DNA of 64,000 nucleotides from Jiella flava (GCF_017349315.1 NZ_JAFMPP010000005.1:186001-250000), one strand, 5' to 3'; counted from the first letter of the stretch, positions 27,314 to 37,326 are shown. Notes: generated by a model from the letters alone, not told the origin. Program-made: numbers and translations.

Positions 27314-29016
27314 TGAGCAACATTGTCGAGATCCGAAACCTGCGCGTCAAAGCGAAGACCGATTCCGGCCGGGTGGTGGAAATCATCAAGGGCGTCGATC
27401 TTGAGATCGCCAAGGGCGAGGTCGTTGCGCTGATCGGTGAAAGCGGCTCGGGCAAGACGACGATCGCGCTCACGTTGCTCGGTCATACCCGCAGCGGCTG
27501 CTCGATCGCCAGCGGCTCGGTGACGGTAGACGGCCGCGACACGGTCGCGATGAGCGAGGCGGAACGGCGCCGGTTTCGCGGCACGACGGTCGCCTATGTG
27601 CCGCAATCGGCGGCGGCCGCTTTCAACCCATCGAAGACGATTATGGATCAGGTGGTCGAGGTAGCCAGGATCCATGATCTCATGCCGGCCGCGGTGGCGC
27701 GTCAAAAGGCTGTCGAACTGTTCAGGGCCCTGGTCCTGCCGGATCCCGAGACGATTGGCGCGCGCTATCCTCATCAGGTTTCCGGCGGCCAGCTTCAGCG
27801 GCTTGCGGCGGCGATGGCGCTGATCGGCGATCCGCAGGTGATGGTGTTCGACGAGCCGACGACCGCCCTCGACGTCACCACCCAGATCGAGGTGCTGCGG
27901 GCCTTTAAGGCGGTGCTGCGCGACCGTGGGATGGCCGGCATCTACGTCTCGCACGATCTCGCCGTCGTCGCCCAGATCGCCGACCGCATCGTCGTTCTGA
28001 AGGACGGAGAGGTGCAGGAAGTCGGAACGACCGAGGCCGTCGTCAATCATCCCTCGCATGATTATACAAGGGCGCTGATCAGCGCCTTTCATCCGCAGGC
28101 GAAGTCGTCGCCGCCGAGCGACGCGGCCGCGCCAGCCGCCCCGATTTTGCAGGTCAAGAGCTTGATGGCCGGCTATGGCGCGATGGGTCAGGACGGCCTG
28201 CCGAAATATGTCGTCCTGAAGGATGTCGATCTCACCCTCGAGCGCGGTCGCAGCCTCGGGATCATCGGTGAATCGGGAAGCGGCAAGTCGACACTGGCAA
28301 GGGCGATCGCGGGGCTGCTGCCGCCCGCGGCCGGGCAGATCGAGATGAACGGCAAAGCGCTGGCCGGCGGTGTCAGGCAGCGCTCCAAGGAAGAGCTGCG
28401 CCGGTTGCAGATCGTCTTTCAGCTGGCCGATACCGCCCTCAATCCGAACAAGCCGGTCGGCGCGATCCTGGCGCGGCCTTTGTTCTTCTATCACGCCATG
28501 CGTGGGGCGGCGCGCGCAGCCGAGGTCGACCGCCTGCTGGATATGGTCCGGCTGCCCAAGGCTTTGAAATACCGTCTGCCGTCGGAGCTGTCTGGCGGCC
28601 AGAAGCAGCGGGTCAATTTTGCCCGGGCGCTAGCCGCCAAGCCCGACCTCATCTTATGCGACGAGATCACCTCGGCGCTTGACACGGTTGTCGCGGCCGC
28701 CGTGCTGGAATTGCTCGACGAATTACAGCGCGAGCTCGGCCTGACCTACATGTTCATCAGCCACGATCTTTCGACCGTCGAAGCGATCTGCGATCGCGTG
28801 GCGGTCATGTATGAGGGCGCGAAGGTCGAGGAAATGCCGACGAGCCGAATGAAATCGGGGGCCGAACATCCTTATTCGCGCCTGCTGATCTCTTCAGTTC
28901 CGCAGCTCGACACCGGCTGGCTCGATGGGCTCGACGACGACCCGCTCTTGAGGTCGGCGATGGCTGACCGACGAGCGGCGGAGCGCTGGGCGGTTGCCCG
29001 GCGCCAGCGCTCTTAG
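27313..29016 (+). CDS. Double ABC ATPase (DppD-DppF fusion)
   Basis: A 567-residue protein with two complete nucleotide-binding domains. The first has GESGSGKTT, VSGGQLQR and VMVFDEPTTALD; the second has [17 protein letters not shown] and LILCDEITSALD. Peptide importers often encode these as two genes; the fused form is common in Alphaproteobacteria. It powers the permeases upstream. Its 3' end overlaps the convergent Lrp gene by four bases. Confidence 0.92.
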   Translation: MSNIVEIRNLRVKAKTDSGRVVEIIKGVDLEIAKGEVVALIGESGSGKTTIALTLLGHTRSGCSIASGSVTVDGRDTVAMSEAERRRFRGTTVAYVPQSAAAAFNPSKTIMDQVVEVARIHDLMPAAVARQKAVELFRALVLPDPETIGARYPHQVSGGQLQRLAAAMALIGDPQVMVFDEPTTALDVTTQIEVLRAFKAVLRDRGMAGIYVSHDLAVVAQIADRIVVLKDGEVQEVGTTEAVVNHPSHDYTRALISAFHPQAKSSPPSDAAAPAAPILQVKSLMAGYGAMGQDGLPKYVVLKDVDLTLERGRSLGIIGESGSGKSTLARAIAGLLPPAAGQIEMNGKALAGGVRQRSKEELRRLQIVFQLADTALNPNKPVGAILARPLFFYHAMRGAARAAEVDRLLDMVRLPKALKYRLPSELSGGQKQRVNFARALAAKPDLILCDEITSALDTVVAAAVLELLDELQRELGLTYMFISHDLSTVEAICDRVAVMYEGAKVEEMPTSRMKSGAEHPYSRLLISSVPQLDTGWLDGLDDDPLLRSAMADRRAAERWAVARRQRS

Positions 29017-29519
29017 GCGGAGATGCGGTCGCCGAATAGGTTGTTCAGCGGCAGATGGGTCTTGATAAAGGGGGATTTGATCACCACGAAGCTGAAATAC
29101 TTGTCGATGCCGACGTCCTGATCGAGCAGGTTCTCGATGATGGTCTGGTAGTGGACGATGCCGGCAGTGATGAATTTCAAAAGATAGTCGTAGCCACCGG
29201 AAACGAGATGGCATTCGACGCAGGCGTCGATCTTGCGCGCTGCCGCCTGAAACCGGTCGAAGTCGACATGCCGATGGTTCTTCAGCGTGACCTCGGTAAA
29301 GACCGTCAGGATTTCGCCGAGTTTGCCAATGTCGATCTGGGCCGAGTAGCCGGTGATGTAACCGGCCGCTTGCAGACGCTTCATGCGGGTCAGACATGGG
29401 CTGGGCGAAAGATTGACCAGCTCGGCGAGTTCCACATTGGTGATGCGGCCGTTCTTCTGCAGTTCGGAAAGAATTTTCACATCGATCATGTCGAGCTTCA
29501 TGCGCGCGCTCGTCGTCAC
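29013..29519 (-). CDS. Lrp/AsnC-family regulator
   Basis: A 168-residue Lrp protein. The helix-turn-helix is MIDVKILSELQKNGRITNVELAELVNLSPSPCLTRMKRLQAAG, and the C-terminal RAM domain has a VSGGYDYLLKF turn. Such proteins sense amino acids and often control an adjacent divergent dehydrogenase. Here the flavin oxidoreductase at 29721 is divergent. The GTG start at 29519 has AGGAG eight bases upstream; ATG 29501 is the alternative. Confidence 0.9.
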   Translation of the reverse strand: MTTSARMKLDMIDVKILSELQKNGRITNVELAELVNLSPSPCLTRMKRLQAAGYITGYSAQIDIGKLGEILTVFTEVTLKNHRHVDFDRFQAAARKIDACVECHLVSGGYDYLLKFITAGIVHYQTIIENLLDQDVGIDKYFSFVVIKSPFIKTHLPLNNLFGDRISA

Positions 29520-29720
29520 TGAGCTTTCTCCTGCAGCAGATTATTTGGTGAGCTTGAGCCGGATCGCCGCGACTCGCAAGCTGTCATCGCGCAACGGGGA
29601 TGAAAATGAATTGCCGCGCCTGCCCGGCACGGCAGCAGATGCTGCCGAAGCCTTTGGTGATTGGTCATCCCAATACCCCGCCGTGGCGCTAGACTGCTGA
29701 GAGAACGTCAGGAGTCTTCC

Positions 29721-31046
29721 ATGCCCGCGCCCTTGATCATCGTGCCGTCCAGCGAGACGCTGCCGGAAAGCGCTGATGTCGTCGTGATCGGCGGCGGTAT
29801 CGTCGGCGTCTGCGCGGCCTATTTTCTGGCACGACGCGGGCTCAAAGTCGCGCTGGTCGAAAAAGGCCGGATCGGCGCGGAGCAATCCAGCCGAAACTGG
29901 GGGTGGTGTCGCCAACAAAATCGTGACGCTCGCGAATTGCCGCTGGCTACCCAAAGCCTTGCGCTTTGGGAGGAGATGGCGGCGGATCTCGATGAGGATT
30001 TGGGCTTTCGCCGATGCGGCCTGCTTTATCTCTCCAACGACGAGGCGGAGATCGCGGGGTGGGCGAGGTGGCGGGACTTTGCCCTCACCCAGGGCGTGAC
30101 GACCCATATGCTGAGCGCCGCCGAGGCGAGCGAAAGAGGCGCCGCGACGGGCATGCGCTGGAAAGGCGGCGTCTTTTCCCCGAGCGACGGGATCGCCGAT
30201 CCAGCCCGAGCGGCGCCCTTGATCGGCCGGGGCATCGTCGCGCATGGCAGCACGATCCATCAGTTCTGCGCGGCGCGGGGCATCGAGACCGAAGGCGGGA
30301 CGGTCAGCGCCGTCGTCACCGAGCACGGCAGCATCCGCACGCGGCAGGTCGTGATGGCGGGAGGAGCCTGGGCGTCCTCCTTCTGCCGGCAACTGGGCAT
30401 CGTCTTTCCGCAGTCTTCGGTGCGCTCGTCGATCCTGTCGCTGATGCCGGGCGCACGCGGCATCCCCGACGCGCTGCATACGGCGCGGGTTTCCGTCACC
30501 CGCCGGGGCGACGGCGGCCATACCCTCGCCATTTCCGGTCGGGCGCATGTCGATCCCACCATCCAGCAGCTTCGCTTCGCGCGCAGCTTCGTCCCGATGT
30601 TCGCCAAACGTTGGCGCATCCTGAAGCCGGGCAATCTCTCCGCTCTTTCGGCCGGGCACGAGAGCCGGCGTGGTTGGGCTCTCGACAAGCCGACCCCGAT
30701 GGAGCGCATGCGTGTTCTCGATCCCAAGCCCTCGCGCCGGGTGATCGAGGACATCCTTTTGCGGGCCCGCCAGCTTTTGCCCGCGCTGACGACGATCCCG
30801 CTGCAGGCGAGCTGGGCCGGCTATATCGATTCGACGCCGGACGGCGTACCGGTCATCGATCCGGCGGCCGGGCCGGGCGGCTTTCTGCTTGCGGCCGGCT
30901 TTTCGGGCCATGGCTTCGGCATCGGTCCGGGCGCCGGGCGTCTCATCGCTGATCTCATCACGGGCGAAGAGCCGGCGGTAGCCTATGGGCAATATGTCTT
31001 ATCGCGCTTTCGGCGTCGCGATTTTGGCAAGGTCGCCGACTTCTGA
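29721..31046 (+). CDS. FAD-dependent D-amino acid/opine-type oxidoreductase
   Basis: A 441-residue DAO-family flavoenzyme. The FAD motif is VVVIGGGIVGVCAAYFLARRG and the diagnostic SSRNWGWCRQQNRDARELPL block follows. The C-terminal flavin loop is AGFSGHGFGIGPGAGRLIADLI. The family oxidises D-amino acids, sarcosine-like secondary amines or opines to imino acids. AGGAG ahead of ATG 29721 supports the start. It is divergent from the Lrp gene and convergent with the next flavoenzyme (10-base gap), so the two flavoenzymes are separately promoted. Confidence 0.88.
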   Translation: MPAPLIIVPSSETLPESADVVVIGGGIVGVCAAYFLARRGLKVALVEKGRIGAEQSSRNWGWCRQQNRDARELPLATQSLALWEEMAADLDEDLGFRRCGLLYLSNDEAEIAGWARWRDFALTQGVTTHMLSAAEASERGAATGMRWKGGVFSPSDGIADPARAAPLIGRGIVAHGSTIHQFCAARGIETEGGTVSAVVTEHGSIRTRQVVMAGGAWASSFCRQLGIVFPQSSVRSSILSLMPGARGIPDALHTARVSVTRRGDGGHTLAISGRAHVDPTIQQLRFARSFVPMFAKRWRILKPGNLSALSAGHESRRGWALDKPTPMERMRVLDPKPSRRVIEDILLRARQLLPALTTIPLQASWAGYIDSTPDGVPVIDPAAGPGGFLLAAGFSGHGFGIGPGAGRLIADLITGEEPAVAYGQYVLSRFRRRDFGKVADF

Positions 31047-31056
31047 ACGGACCGCG

Positions 31057-32166
31057 TCAGCCCGCAAAACGGGCGATCGAGAAGGGCTCGATCGAGGTTT
31101 CGCTCCTGCCGGTGGTGATCAGCTCGGCCATCACGTCGCCGACACCAGGGCCGAGCTGGAAGCCATGACCGCAGAAGCCGAATGCATGAAACAGGCCGGG
31201 CGTCGTCTGGCTGGGCCCCATGACCGGCAGCATGTCGCGGCTATAGCCCTCGCAGGCGGCCCATGTGCGGATGACCTTCAGCGGGGCGAGTGCCGGGCAG
31301 AGCCGCTCGATCAGCGGCAACTGGGCGAGTGTCCGCGCGGGGTCCGCATGGGCGTCGCCGGGGTCGAGGGCGGCGGGCGCGCGAAGGCCGCCGCCAAAGA
31401 TGATATTGCCGCCTTCGATCTGCCGAAAATAGGCGCTTTCGGTCGCGATCCGGGACCATAGGCCGACGACCGGGGGGATCCGCTGGGCCAGCGGCTCGGT
31501 CATGCCCATCTGCGGTCCGTATGGCTCAAGCGGAACCGGCTCGCCGAAGCGTTCGGCAAGACGCGCTCCCCAGGCCCCCGCGGCGTTGACGACGACGTCG
31601 GCCGCAATCGCGCCGGCCGGCGTCTCAACGCAAAATCCGTGCGCCGTCTGGCGGATCGCGTCGACCGGAGTGTTCTCAAGGATGTTTGCGCCGAGCCGGG
31701 CGGCCGCCCGCGCGAAGGCGGGGGCGACGAGCGGGGGATTGGCCGATGCGTCCTGCGGCGAGAGGGACGCGGCGATCGCCGAGGATCCCGCCCATGGGAA
31801 GCGACGGCGCAGCTCGTTGAGGTCGAACAGTTCGAGCGTCAGGCCCCATGGCTCGGCATCTTTCGCGTAGGTCTCCATGTCGCTGACCGAATCGACATCG
31901 AAGACCAAGCGAAGATGGCCGGTCACGCGAAATTCGAGATTTTCGCCAAGCAGCCTTTCAGCGTCGCCCCAAAGCGCGCGCGAATGATGAGCGAGGGGCA
32001 GTTGTGGCAGAAATCGACCCTGGCGGCGGATATTGCCGAAACTCGCCCCGGTCGCGGCCCGGCCGACCTGGTGCCGCTCGATCAAGGTCGAGTGGATCCC
32101 GCGACGGGCCAGATAGAAGGCCGTCGTTGTGCCCATCAAACCACCGCCAATGATGACGACTTGCAT
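31057..32166 (-). CDS. FAD-dependent amino acid oxidoreductase (DAO family)
   Basis: A 369-residue DAO-fold enzyme. It begins directly with the FAD motif MQVVIIGGGLMGTTTAFYLARRG, followed by GRAATGASFGNIRRQGR. The C-terminus has AFGFCGHGFQLGPGVGDVMAELI. It probably oxidises an amino acid or secondary amine. It is divergent from a LysR gene across a 132-base region with two dyads, which is the classic arrangement for a LysR-controlled enzyme. It is only distantly similar to the convergent flavoenzyme at 29721. Confidence 0.87.
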   Translation of the reverse strand: MQVVIIGGGLMGTTTAFYLARRGIHSTLIERHQVGRAATGASFGNIRRQGRFLPQLPLAHHSRALWGDAERLLGENLEFRVTGHLRLVFDVDSVSDMETYAKDAEPWGLTLELFDLNELRRRFPWAGSSAIAASLSPQDASANPPLVAPAFARAAARLGANILENTPVDAIRQTAHGFCVETPAGAIAADVVVNAAGAWGARLAERFGEPVPLEPYGPQMGMTEPLAQRIPPVVGLWSRIATESAYFRQIEGGNIIFGGGLRAPAALDPGDAHADPARTLAQLPLIERLCPALAPLKVIRTWAACEGYSRDMLPVMGPSQTTPGLFHAFGFCGHGFQLGPGVGDVMAELITTGRSETSIEPFSIARFAG

Positions 32167-32246
32167 ACCAGCCTCTTCTCACTGATTCCCATGGACCAGC
32201 CTGCCGAGCGCAGGTTCCGCTGTCCAATTGCGGTTGCGTCCTTTCT

Positions 32247-32279
32247 CATAAGGGCGCCTTATGCCGCAATGTCATTGCG
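32247..32279. promoter_or_regulatory. Candidate LysR operator, two adjacent dyads
   Basis: CATAAGG-GCG-CCTTATG (32247-32263) is a perfect seven-base dyad of the ATAA...TTAT form favoured by LysR proteins. It is followed immediately by the dyad CGCAATG-T-CATTGCG (32265-32279). Both lie between the divergent flavin oxidoreductase and LysR genes, 20-50 bases from the LysR start. Regulation of both genes by the LysR product is inferred. Confidence 0.55.
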
Positions 32280-32298
32280 ATGAGGCTGGAGAAGCGCC

Positions 32299-33195
32299 AT
32301 GCGGGCACGTCAGCTCGAGGTTTTTTGTGCCGTCATGCGGACGGGAACCGTGACCGAAGCCGCTGCGACGCTGAATACCTCGCAGCCGGCTCTCAGCCAG
32401 ATCCTGTTGCATGCGGAAGACGAACTCGGCTTCCGCCTGTTCGAGCGGGTTAAGGGCCGTCTCGTTCCGACACCGGCCGCAGAAGAGCTTTACCCTGAGG
32501 CCGAGCGGGTCTTTGCGGAGCTCGACGCGCTGCGCCGCCGCACCGAGGACATGCGGAAGGGGCGGGTGGGGCTGGTCCGCCTCGGATCCTCCGCGCCGCC
32601 GGCCATGAGCCTGATCCCGGGGGCGATGCGGCGGTTTCGCGCCGATCGTCCCGATGTGACGGTCCGCTCGATGATCGCGCCGGTCGAGGTTCTCGGCCCC
32701 ATGCTGCTCGCCGGCGACGTGGAGATCGCCGTGGCCATGGACGATACGCCCCGACCCGGCCTCAATTGCGAAACCGTCGGCCGCTCCGGTCTCGTCTGCA
32801 TCATGCCCGAAGGCCATCGGCTCACCCGCTGCGCGACCGTGGACCTCCAGGCCTTGCAGGATTGGCCGCTGATCTCCTACCGTCCGTCCTCGCGACCCGG
32901 CCGCGACCTCAGCCGGATGGCGGCCGCAGCCGGACGCAGCTATCGGCCGGACATCGAGATCGACGTCTCCTTGTCGGCCGTCACCTTCGTTCAAGAGAAC
33001 CTCGGTGTGGCACTGGTCGATGGCCTTTTGCCGTGGCGCCAGTTCAAAGGCATCCAAGCGCGGCCTTTTGCATCGGACTTCGATCTTCCGGTGGCGCTGC
33101 TGACGCGCGCCGACCGGGCGCTGTCGCCGGCGTCGGACCGGCTGCGCACCCATTTGCGCGACGTTTGCGCGGCGCTTCTTGGATCCGCTCCATAA
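32299..33195 (+). CDS. LysR-family transcriptional regulator
   Basis: A 298-residue LysR protein. The N-terminal helix-turn-helix is LEVFCAVMRTGTVTEAAATLNTSQPALSQILLHAEDELGFRLFERVKGRLVPT, followed by a standard effector domain. It is divergent from the flavin oxidoreductase and 88 bases upstream of the hydantoinase A gene on the same strand, so it may control both. GGAGAAGCGCC before the start is a good ribosome site. Confidence 0.9.
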   Translation: MRARQLEVFCAVMRTGTVTEAAATLNTSQPALSQILLHAEDELGFRLFERVKGRLVPTPAAEELYPEAERVFAELDALRRRTEDMRKGRVGLVRLGSSAPPAMSLIPGAMRRFRADRPDVTVRSMIAPVEVLGPMLLAGDVEIAVAMDDTPRPGLNCETVGRSGLVCIMPEGHRLTRCATVDLQALQDWPLISYRPSSRPGRDLSRMAAAAGRSYRPDIEIDVSLSAVTFVQENLGVALVDGLLPWRQFKGIQARPFASDFDLPVALLTRADRALSPASDRLRTHLRDVCAALLGSAP

Positions 33196-33283
33196 GTTCA
33201 GCCTATGCGATGCGGTCTCATCCGACTTGGACATCCGCCGATGCGCGTCGGCAACATCGCGGCGAGTTTGCAAAGGCGGTGTG

Positions 33284-35335
33284 ATGAGCTGGAAGATCGG
33301 CGTCGATATCGGCGGAACCTTCATCGATTTCTGTGCGCTTGAACAGAAGACGCAGCGCTTGGTGACCCTCAAGGTCCTGACGACCCCGGACGACCCGGGC
33401 CGGGAGCTGCTTGCGGGGATCGACCGGCTGGCCGAGCGGGAGGGTATCGCGCCGGAAGCGGTCGACACCTTCGTTCATGGAACCACCGTCGGGATCAACA
33501 CGGTGATCCAGCGCAAGGGCGCCCGCCTCGCCATGATCACCAATCGCGGCTTCGAGGACGTCGTCGAATTGGCGCGCTTGCGGCTGCCGGACATGTATTC
33601 CTTGTTCTGCAGCCAACCCGATCCGCTGATTTCGCGCGACATGATCTTCGGCATTTCCGGTCGTATGCTCGCCGACGGCGGGGAGGGGGCGCCGATCGAC
33701 CTGTCGGAGTTGCCGGCGATCGTCGAGGCGGCGAGGGCCAAGGGCGCCGAGGGCTTCGTCGTCGCGCTGCTGCATTCCTATGTGGCGCCAGCCCATGAGC
33801 GGGCGGTGCGGTCCGAATTGCGGCGTTTGGCGCCGGATCTCTTCGCCTTCGCGTCCTGCGACGTCTGGCCGGTGATCCGCGAATATGAGCGGTCGGTGAC
33901 GACGATCCTCAACGGTTACGTTCATCCCCGCGTCGCCCGCTATGTCGATGGACTGGAAGCGGCTCTCGCCACGCGCAAGGTTCCGGCGCGCCCGCTGCTC
34001 ACCAAGTCGAACGGCGGCCTGATGAATGCCGCCGAGGGCAAGACGGCCTGCGTCAACATGCTGCTTTCCGGCACCGCCTCTGGGGTGATCGGCGCGGCCT
34101 ATCTCGCAAGGCAGGCCGGCATCAAGAACGTCCTGACGCTCGACATCGGCGGCACCTCGGCGGATCTCGCCTTGATCATCGACGGCGAGCCGCAATTTGG
34201 CACCGGTGAGCCTGTCGGCGAATTTCCCCTCTATATTCCGTCCGTCTCGGTCAGTTCGATCGGGATCGGGGGCGGCTCGATCGCGCAGGTGGACGAATTC
34301 GGGGTTTTGAAGGTCGGACCGCAAAGTGCCGGCTCTGTGCCCGGACCCGCCTGTTACGGGCGCGGCGGCCAGGACGCGACGATCACCGACGCCATGGCCG
34401 TCCTCGGCCATATCGGTCAGCTTCCGATGGCCTATGGCCAGCTAACCGTCGACCGGGAGCGGGCGAACGCGGCCGTCGGCTTGCTTGCGCAGCGCCTTGG
34501 AAAGAGCCTCGAGGACACGGCCGAGTCGATCCTGCGGATCGCCGTCTCCGAGATGTTCGTCGAGGTCGAGAAGCTGGTGTCGCGTCATGGCGTCGATCTG
34601 GCGGATTTCACCTTGATGCCGTTTGGCGGCGGCGGCCCGATGCTTGGCTGCTTCCTGGCCAAGGAAATCGGCGTCTCCCGTATCGTCGCGCCGCGGCGTC
34701 CGGGTGTCGTCAGCGCGCTGGGCGGGCTCGTGGCGGATCTGAAGGGCGACTTTATCCGCACTGTCCTTTGCCCTTGCGATGACGAGGCTCTGGCGGGCCT
34801 GCGCGGGCACTTGCACGATCTGACGGCCGAAGGGGAGGCGTGGCTGCGCGACGGGCAGGGGTTTGAGGGCTCGATTCGAACAGTGCTTTCCGCGGATATG
34901 CGCTATGCGGGGCAGTCCTTCGAGATCGAGGTTGCGCTCGAACGGGACTGGATCGTGCGCGGCGACATCGCTGCCATTCGCCGGGCCTACCACCACCGCC
35001 ATCTGTCGGTTTACGACTTCGACGATCCCGCCGGTGCCATCGAGGTGGTGAATCTGCGGCTGGTCGCGATCGGTGAGGGGGATCGTGTCAGCTTCGCAGC
35101 GGTGCCGCAAATCCCGAATGTCCCGGAGCCGGCGCTCAGCGTTGAAATCCATCTCGATGGCGCAGCGCGACCGGTTCCGCTCTATCGCCGGGAGGCGCTG
35201 GACGCTGGTGCGTGCTTTTCGGGTCCGGCGATCGTCGCGCAGGAGGACACGACGCTCGCCATTCCGTTCGGATTTGCGGCCCATGTGGACGGGTTTCTCA
35301 ACATCCATCTCGAAGTGCAGGAGCCGACAGAATGA
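33284..35335 (+). CDS. hyuA: Hydantoinase/5-oxoprolinase subunit A
   Basis: A 683-residue HyuA-type protein. It opens with MSWKIGVDIGGTFIDF, the phosphate-1 motif of the ASKHA ATPase fold, and has the family blocks FVHGTTVGINTVIQRKG and LTLDIGGTSADLALI. HyuA/HyuB pairs hydrolyse cyclic amides such as 5-oxoproline or hydantoins, usually with ATP; acetone carboxylases are relatives. AAAGGCGG upstream supports ATG 33284. The stop overlaps the hyuB start (ATGA). The ring substrate is not predictable. Confidence 0.88.
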   Translation: MSWKIGVDIGGTFIDFCALEQKTQRLVTLKVLTTPDDPGRELLAGIDRLAEREGIAPEAVDTFVHGTTVGINTVIQRKGARLAMITNRGFEDVVELARLRLPDMYSLFCSQPDPLISRDMIFGISGRMLADGGEGAPIDLSELPAIVEAARAKGAEGFVVALLHSYVAPAHERAVRSELRRLAPDLFAFASCDVWPVIREYERSVTTILNGYVHPRVARYVDGLEAALATRKVPARPLLTKSNGGLMNAAEGKTACVNMLLSGTASGVIGAAYLARQAGIKNVLTLDIGGTSADLALIIDGEPQFGTGEPVGEFPLYIPSVSVSSIGIGGGSIAQVDEFGVLKVGPQSAGSVPGPACYGRGGQDATITDAMAVLGHIGQLPMAYGQLTVDRERANAAVGLLAQRLGKSLEDTAESILRIAVSEMFVEVEKLVSRHGVDLADFTLMPFGGGGPMLGCFLAKEIGVSRIVAPRRPGVVSALGGLVADLKGDFIRTVLCPCDDEALAGLRGHLHDLTAEGEAWLRDGQGFEGSIRTVLSADMRYAGQSFEIEVALERDWIVRGDIAAIRRAYHHRHLSVYDFDDPAGAIEVVNLRLVAIGEGDRVSFAAVPQIPNVPEPALSVEIHLDGAARPVPLYRREALDAGACFSGPAIVAQEDTTLAIPFGFAAHVDGFLNIHLEVQEPTE

Positions 35336-37326
35336 TCGATGTCGTCACGCTTCAGGTCCTCGCCAACCACAGCCGCGCCGCGAGTGAAAATATGGCGCGG
35401 ACGTTGTTTCGCACCGCGCATTCGGCCTTCGTCAAGGAAACCCAGGACTTCACCGTGATGCTGCTCGATCCGGCCGGGCGAACCTTCGCGGTTCCTCTGG
35501 ATCTGGGCGCGACTTGGTATCCGGGGCTCACTTATGACCGAGCCATCGCGATGGTCGAGGATTACCGGCCGGGGGACGTCGCCTTCACCAACGATCCCTA
35601 TAGCGGCTATCTCGCCACCCATGCGCCCGACACCCATCTGTGGAAGCCGATTTTTCACGCCGGCAAGATCATCGCCTATGCCGCCGGCCATATCCATAAC
35701 ACCGACATGGGCGGCGCCGTGCCCGCATCGCTGTCGCGCTCGCTGACGGAGATCTATCAGGAGGGATTGCGCTTTGCGCCGATGAAGCTTTTGCGAGACG
35801 GCGTCTTTGACGATCAGATCCTCTCCATCATGGCGACGAATGTGCGCAAGCCCGATCTCAACATCGGCGACATCAAGGCGCTGGTGGGCGCGCTCAATAC
35901 CGGCGAGCGCAAGGTGCTTGCCATGGTCGAAAAATTCGGCCTCGCGGCCTTCGAGGACGGTCTGAAGGGGCTGCTGGATTATGCCGAGGCCCAGGCCAGG
36001 AGCGTTCTTTCAGACATTCCTGACGGGCGCTACGTCTTTTCCGACTATGCCGATGAGGACAGCATCGAGGGCAATCCCTGCCGGCTGCATCTGACCCTGA
36101 CCATCGACAAGGACGAGGCGGTGCTCGACTTCACCGGCTCGGACCCGCAGCTTGCCTCCAGCCTCAACGTGCCGACCGGTGGCGATCCGCGCCACACCCT
36201 GCTGCTCGTCGGCGTCTATTACGTCCTCTCCACGCTGAAGCCGGGCATTCTGCTCAATCAGGGCCTGACGCGGCCCTTCACCTGCATCGCGCCCGAAGGC
36301 ACGGTCCTTAATCCGCAATTCCCCGCCGCCGTCGGCATGCGTAGCCTCACCTGCGCAAGGCTGCGCTCGGTGATCTTCGGTGCGTTTTCGCAGGCTGTGC
36401 CGGAGCGCATGCCCGCCGCGCCCGCCGGCAACAACTGCATCGTCAACGTCATGACCACCGACGAACGTCGCAAGCGGACGATTATCGCGGCGGTGAACCC
36501 AGTCGTCGGCGGTGGCGGCGCGATGCCGCATCGCGACGGCACTAACGGCTCGGGGGCGGACGCGGCCTATCTGAAAAACACTCCGATCGAGATTACGGAG
36601 GCCGAGACGCCGATTCAGTTTGTTCGCTATGGCCTGAAGCCGGACAGCGGCGGAGCCGGGCGCTGGCGTGGCGGTCTGGCCACCGAGATGGCGTTCAAGG
36701 TGTTTGCGCCGGACAGCCGCATTACCGCCCGCAACCGCGACCGTTCGCTGTTTCGGCCCTGGGGCGTTCTTGGCGGCCGTGCGGCGGGCCTGTCCGACAT
36801 GGTGGTCAATCCCGGTGAGCCCCACGAACGGCGCCTCGGAAACACCGACATCGCCGTTCTCCAGCCGGGGGATGTCCTGTCGATCCACTCGGCCGGCGGC
36901 GGCGGGCGCGGCGATCCGTACGACCGCGAGCCATGGCGCGTCGCCCTCGATGTCGCGCGCGGCTATATCGGCGAACAGGCCGCCCGCGACGATTATGGCG
37001 TGGTGATCCGCAACGGCCTCGTCGACGAGGCCGCGAGCCAGGCGTTGCGCGCGCAACGGGCGGGCGGCCGGACAACGGCGCATTTCCACTTTGGGCCGGA
37101 GCGGGACAGCTTTGAGCAAAGCTGGACCATGGATGCCTATGAGGCGCTGACGCAAATCCTCATGGCATTACCGGTTCATTGGCGCTTTTTCGTCAAGACC
37201 GAGATCTTCGCGGCCCGGCGCCAAGGCGGCGGTGCGGCAATGCCGGTGGGCGAGGCGTTCGAGATCATCCGCCGGCGATTCCCGCAGATTCCGCCGATCA
37301 CAGCGCCCGCCTCATCCGCTCGCTGA
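35332..37326 (+). CDS. hyuB: Hydantoinase/5-oxoprolinase subunit B
   Basis: A 664-residue HyuB-type protein. Typical features are DVVTLQVLANHSRAASENMARTL at the N-terminus, the metal-linked GDVAFTNDPYSGYLATHAPDTHLWKPIF segment, AGHIHNTDMGG and, near the end, HSAGGGGRGDPYDRE. It forms the catalytic complex with HyuA. The start overlaps hyuA by four bases, so the subunits are coupled. The gap that follows contains an inverted repeat and the kinase promoter region. Confidence 0.88.
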   Translation: MIDVVTLQVLANHSRAASENMARTLFRTAHSAFVKETQDFTVMLLDPAGRTFAVPLDLGATWYPGLTYDRAIAMVEDYRPGDVAFTNDPYSGYLATHAPDTHLWKPIFHAGKIIAYAAGHIHNTDMGGAVPASLSRSLTEIYQEGLRFAPMKLLRDGVFDDQILSIMATNVRKPDLNIGDIKALVGALNTGERKVLAMVEKFGLAAFEDGLKGLLDYAEAQARSVLSDIPDGRYVFSDYADEDSIEGNPCRLHLTLTIDKDEAVLDFTGSDPQLASSLNVPTGGDPRHTLLLVGVYYVLSTLKPGILLNQGLTRPFTCIAPEGTVLNPQFPAAVGMRSLTCARLRSVIFGAFSQAVPERMPAAPAGNNCIVNVMTTDERRKRTIIAAVNPVVGGGGAMPHRDGTNGSGADAAYLKNTPIEITEAETPIQFVRYGLKPDSGGAGRWRGGLATEMAFKVFAPDSRITARNRDRSLFRPWGVLGGRAAGLSDMVVNPGEPHERRLGNTDIAVLQPGDVLSIHSAGGGGRGDPYDREPWRVALDVARGYIGEQAARDDYGVVIRNGLVDEAASQALRAQRAGGRTTAHFHFGPERDSFEQSWTMDAYEALTQILMALPVHWRFFVKTEIFAARRQGGGAAMPVGEAFEIIRRRFPQIPPITAPASSAR

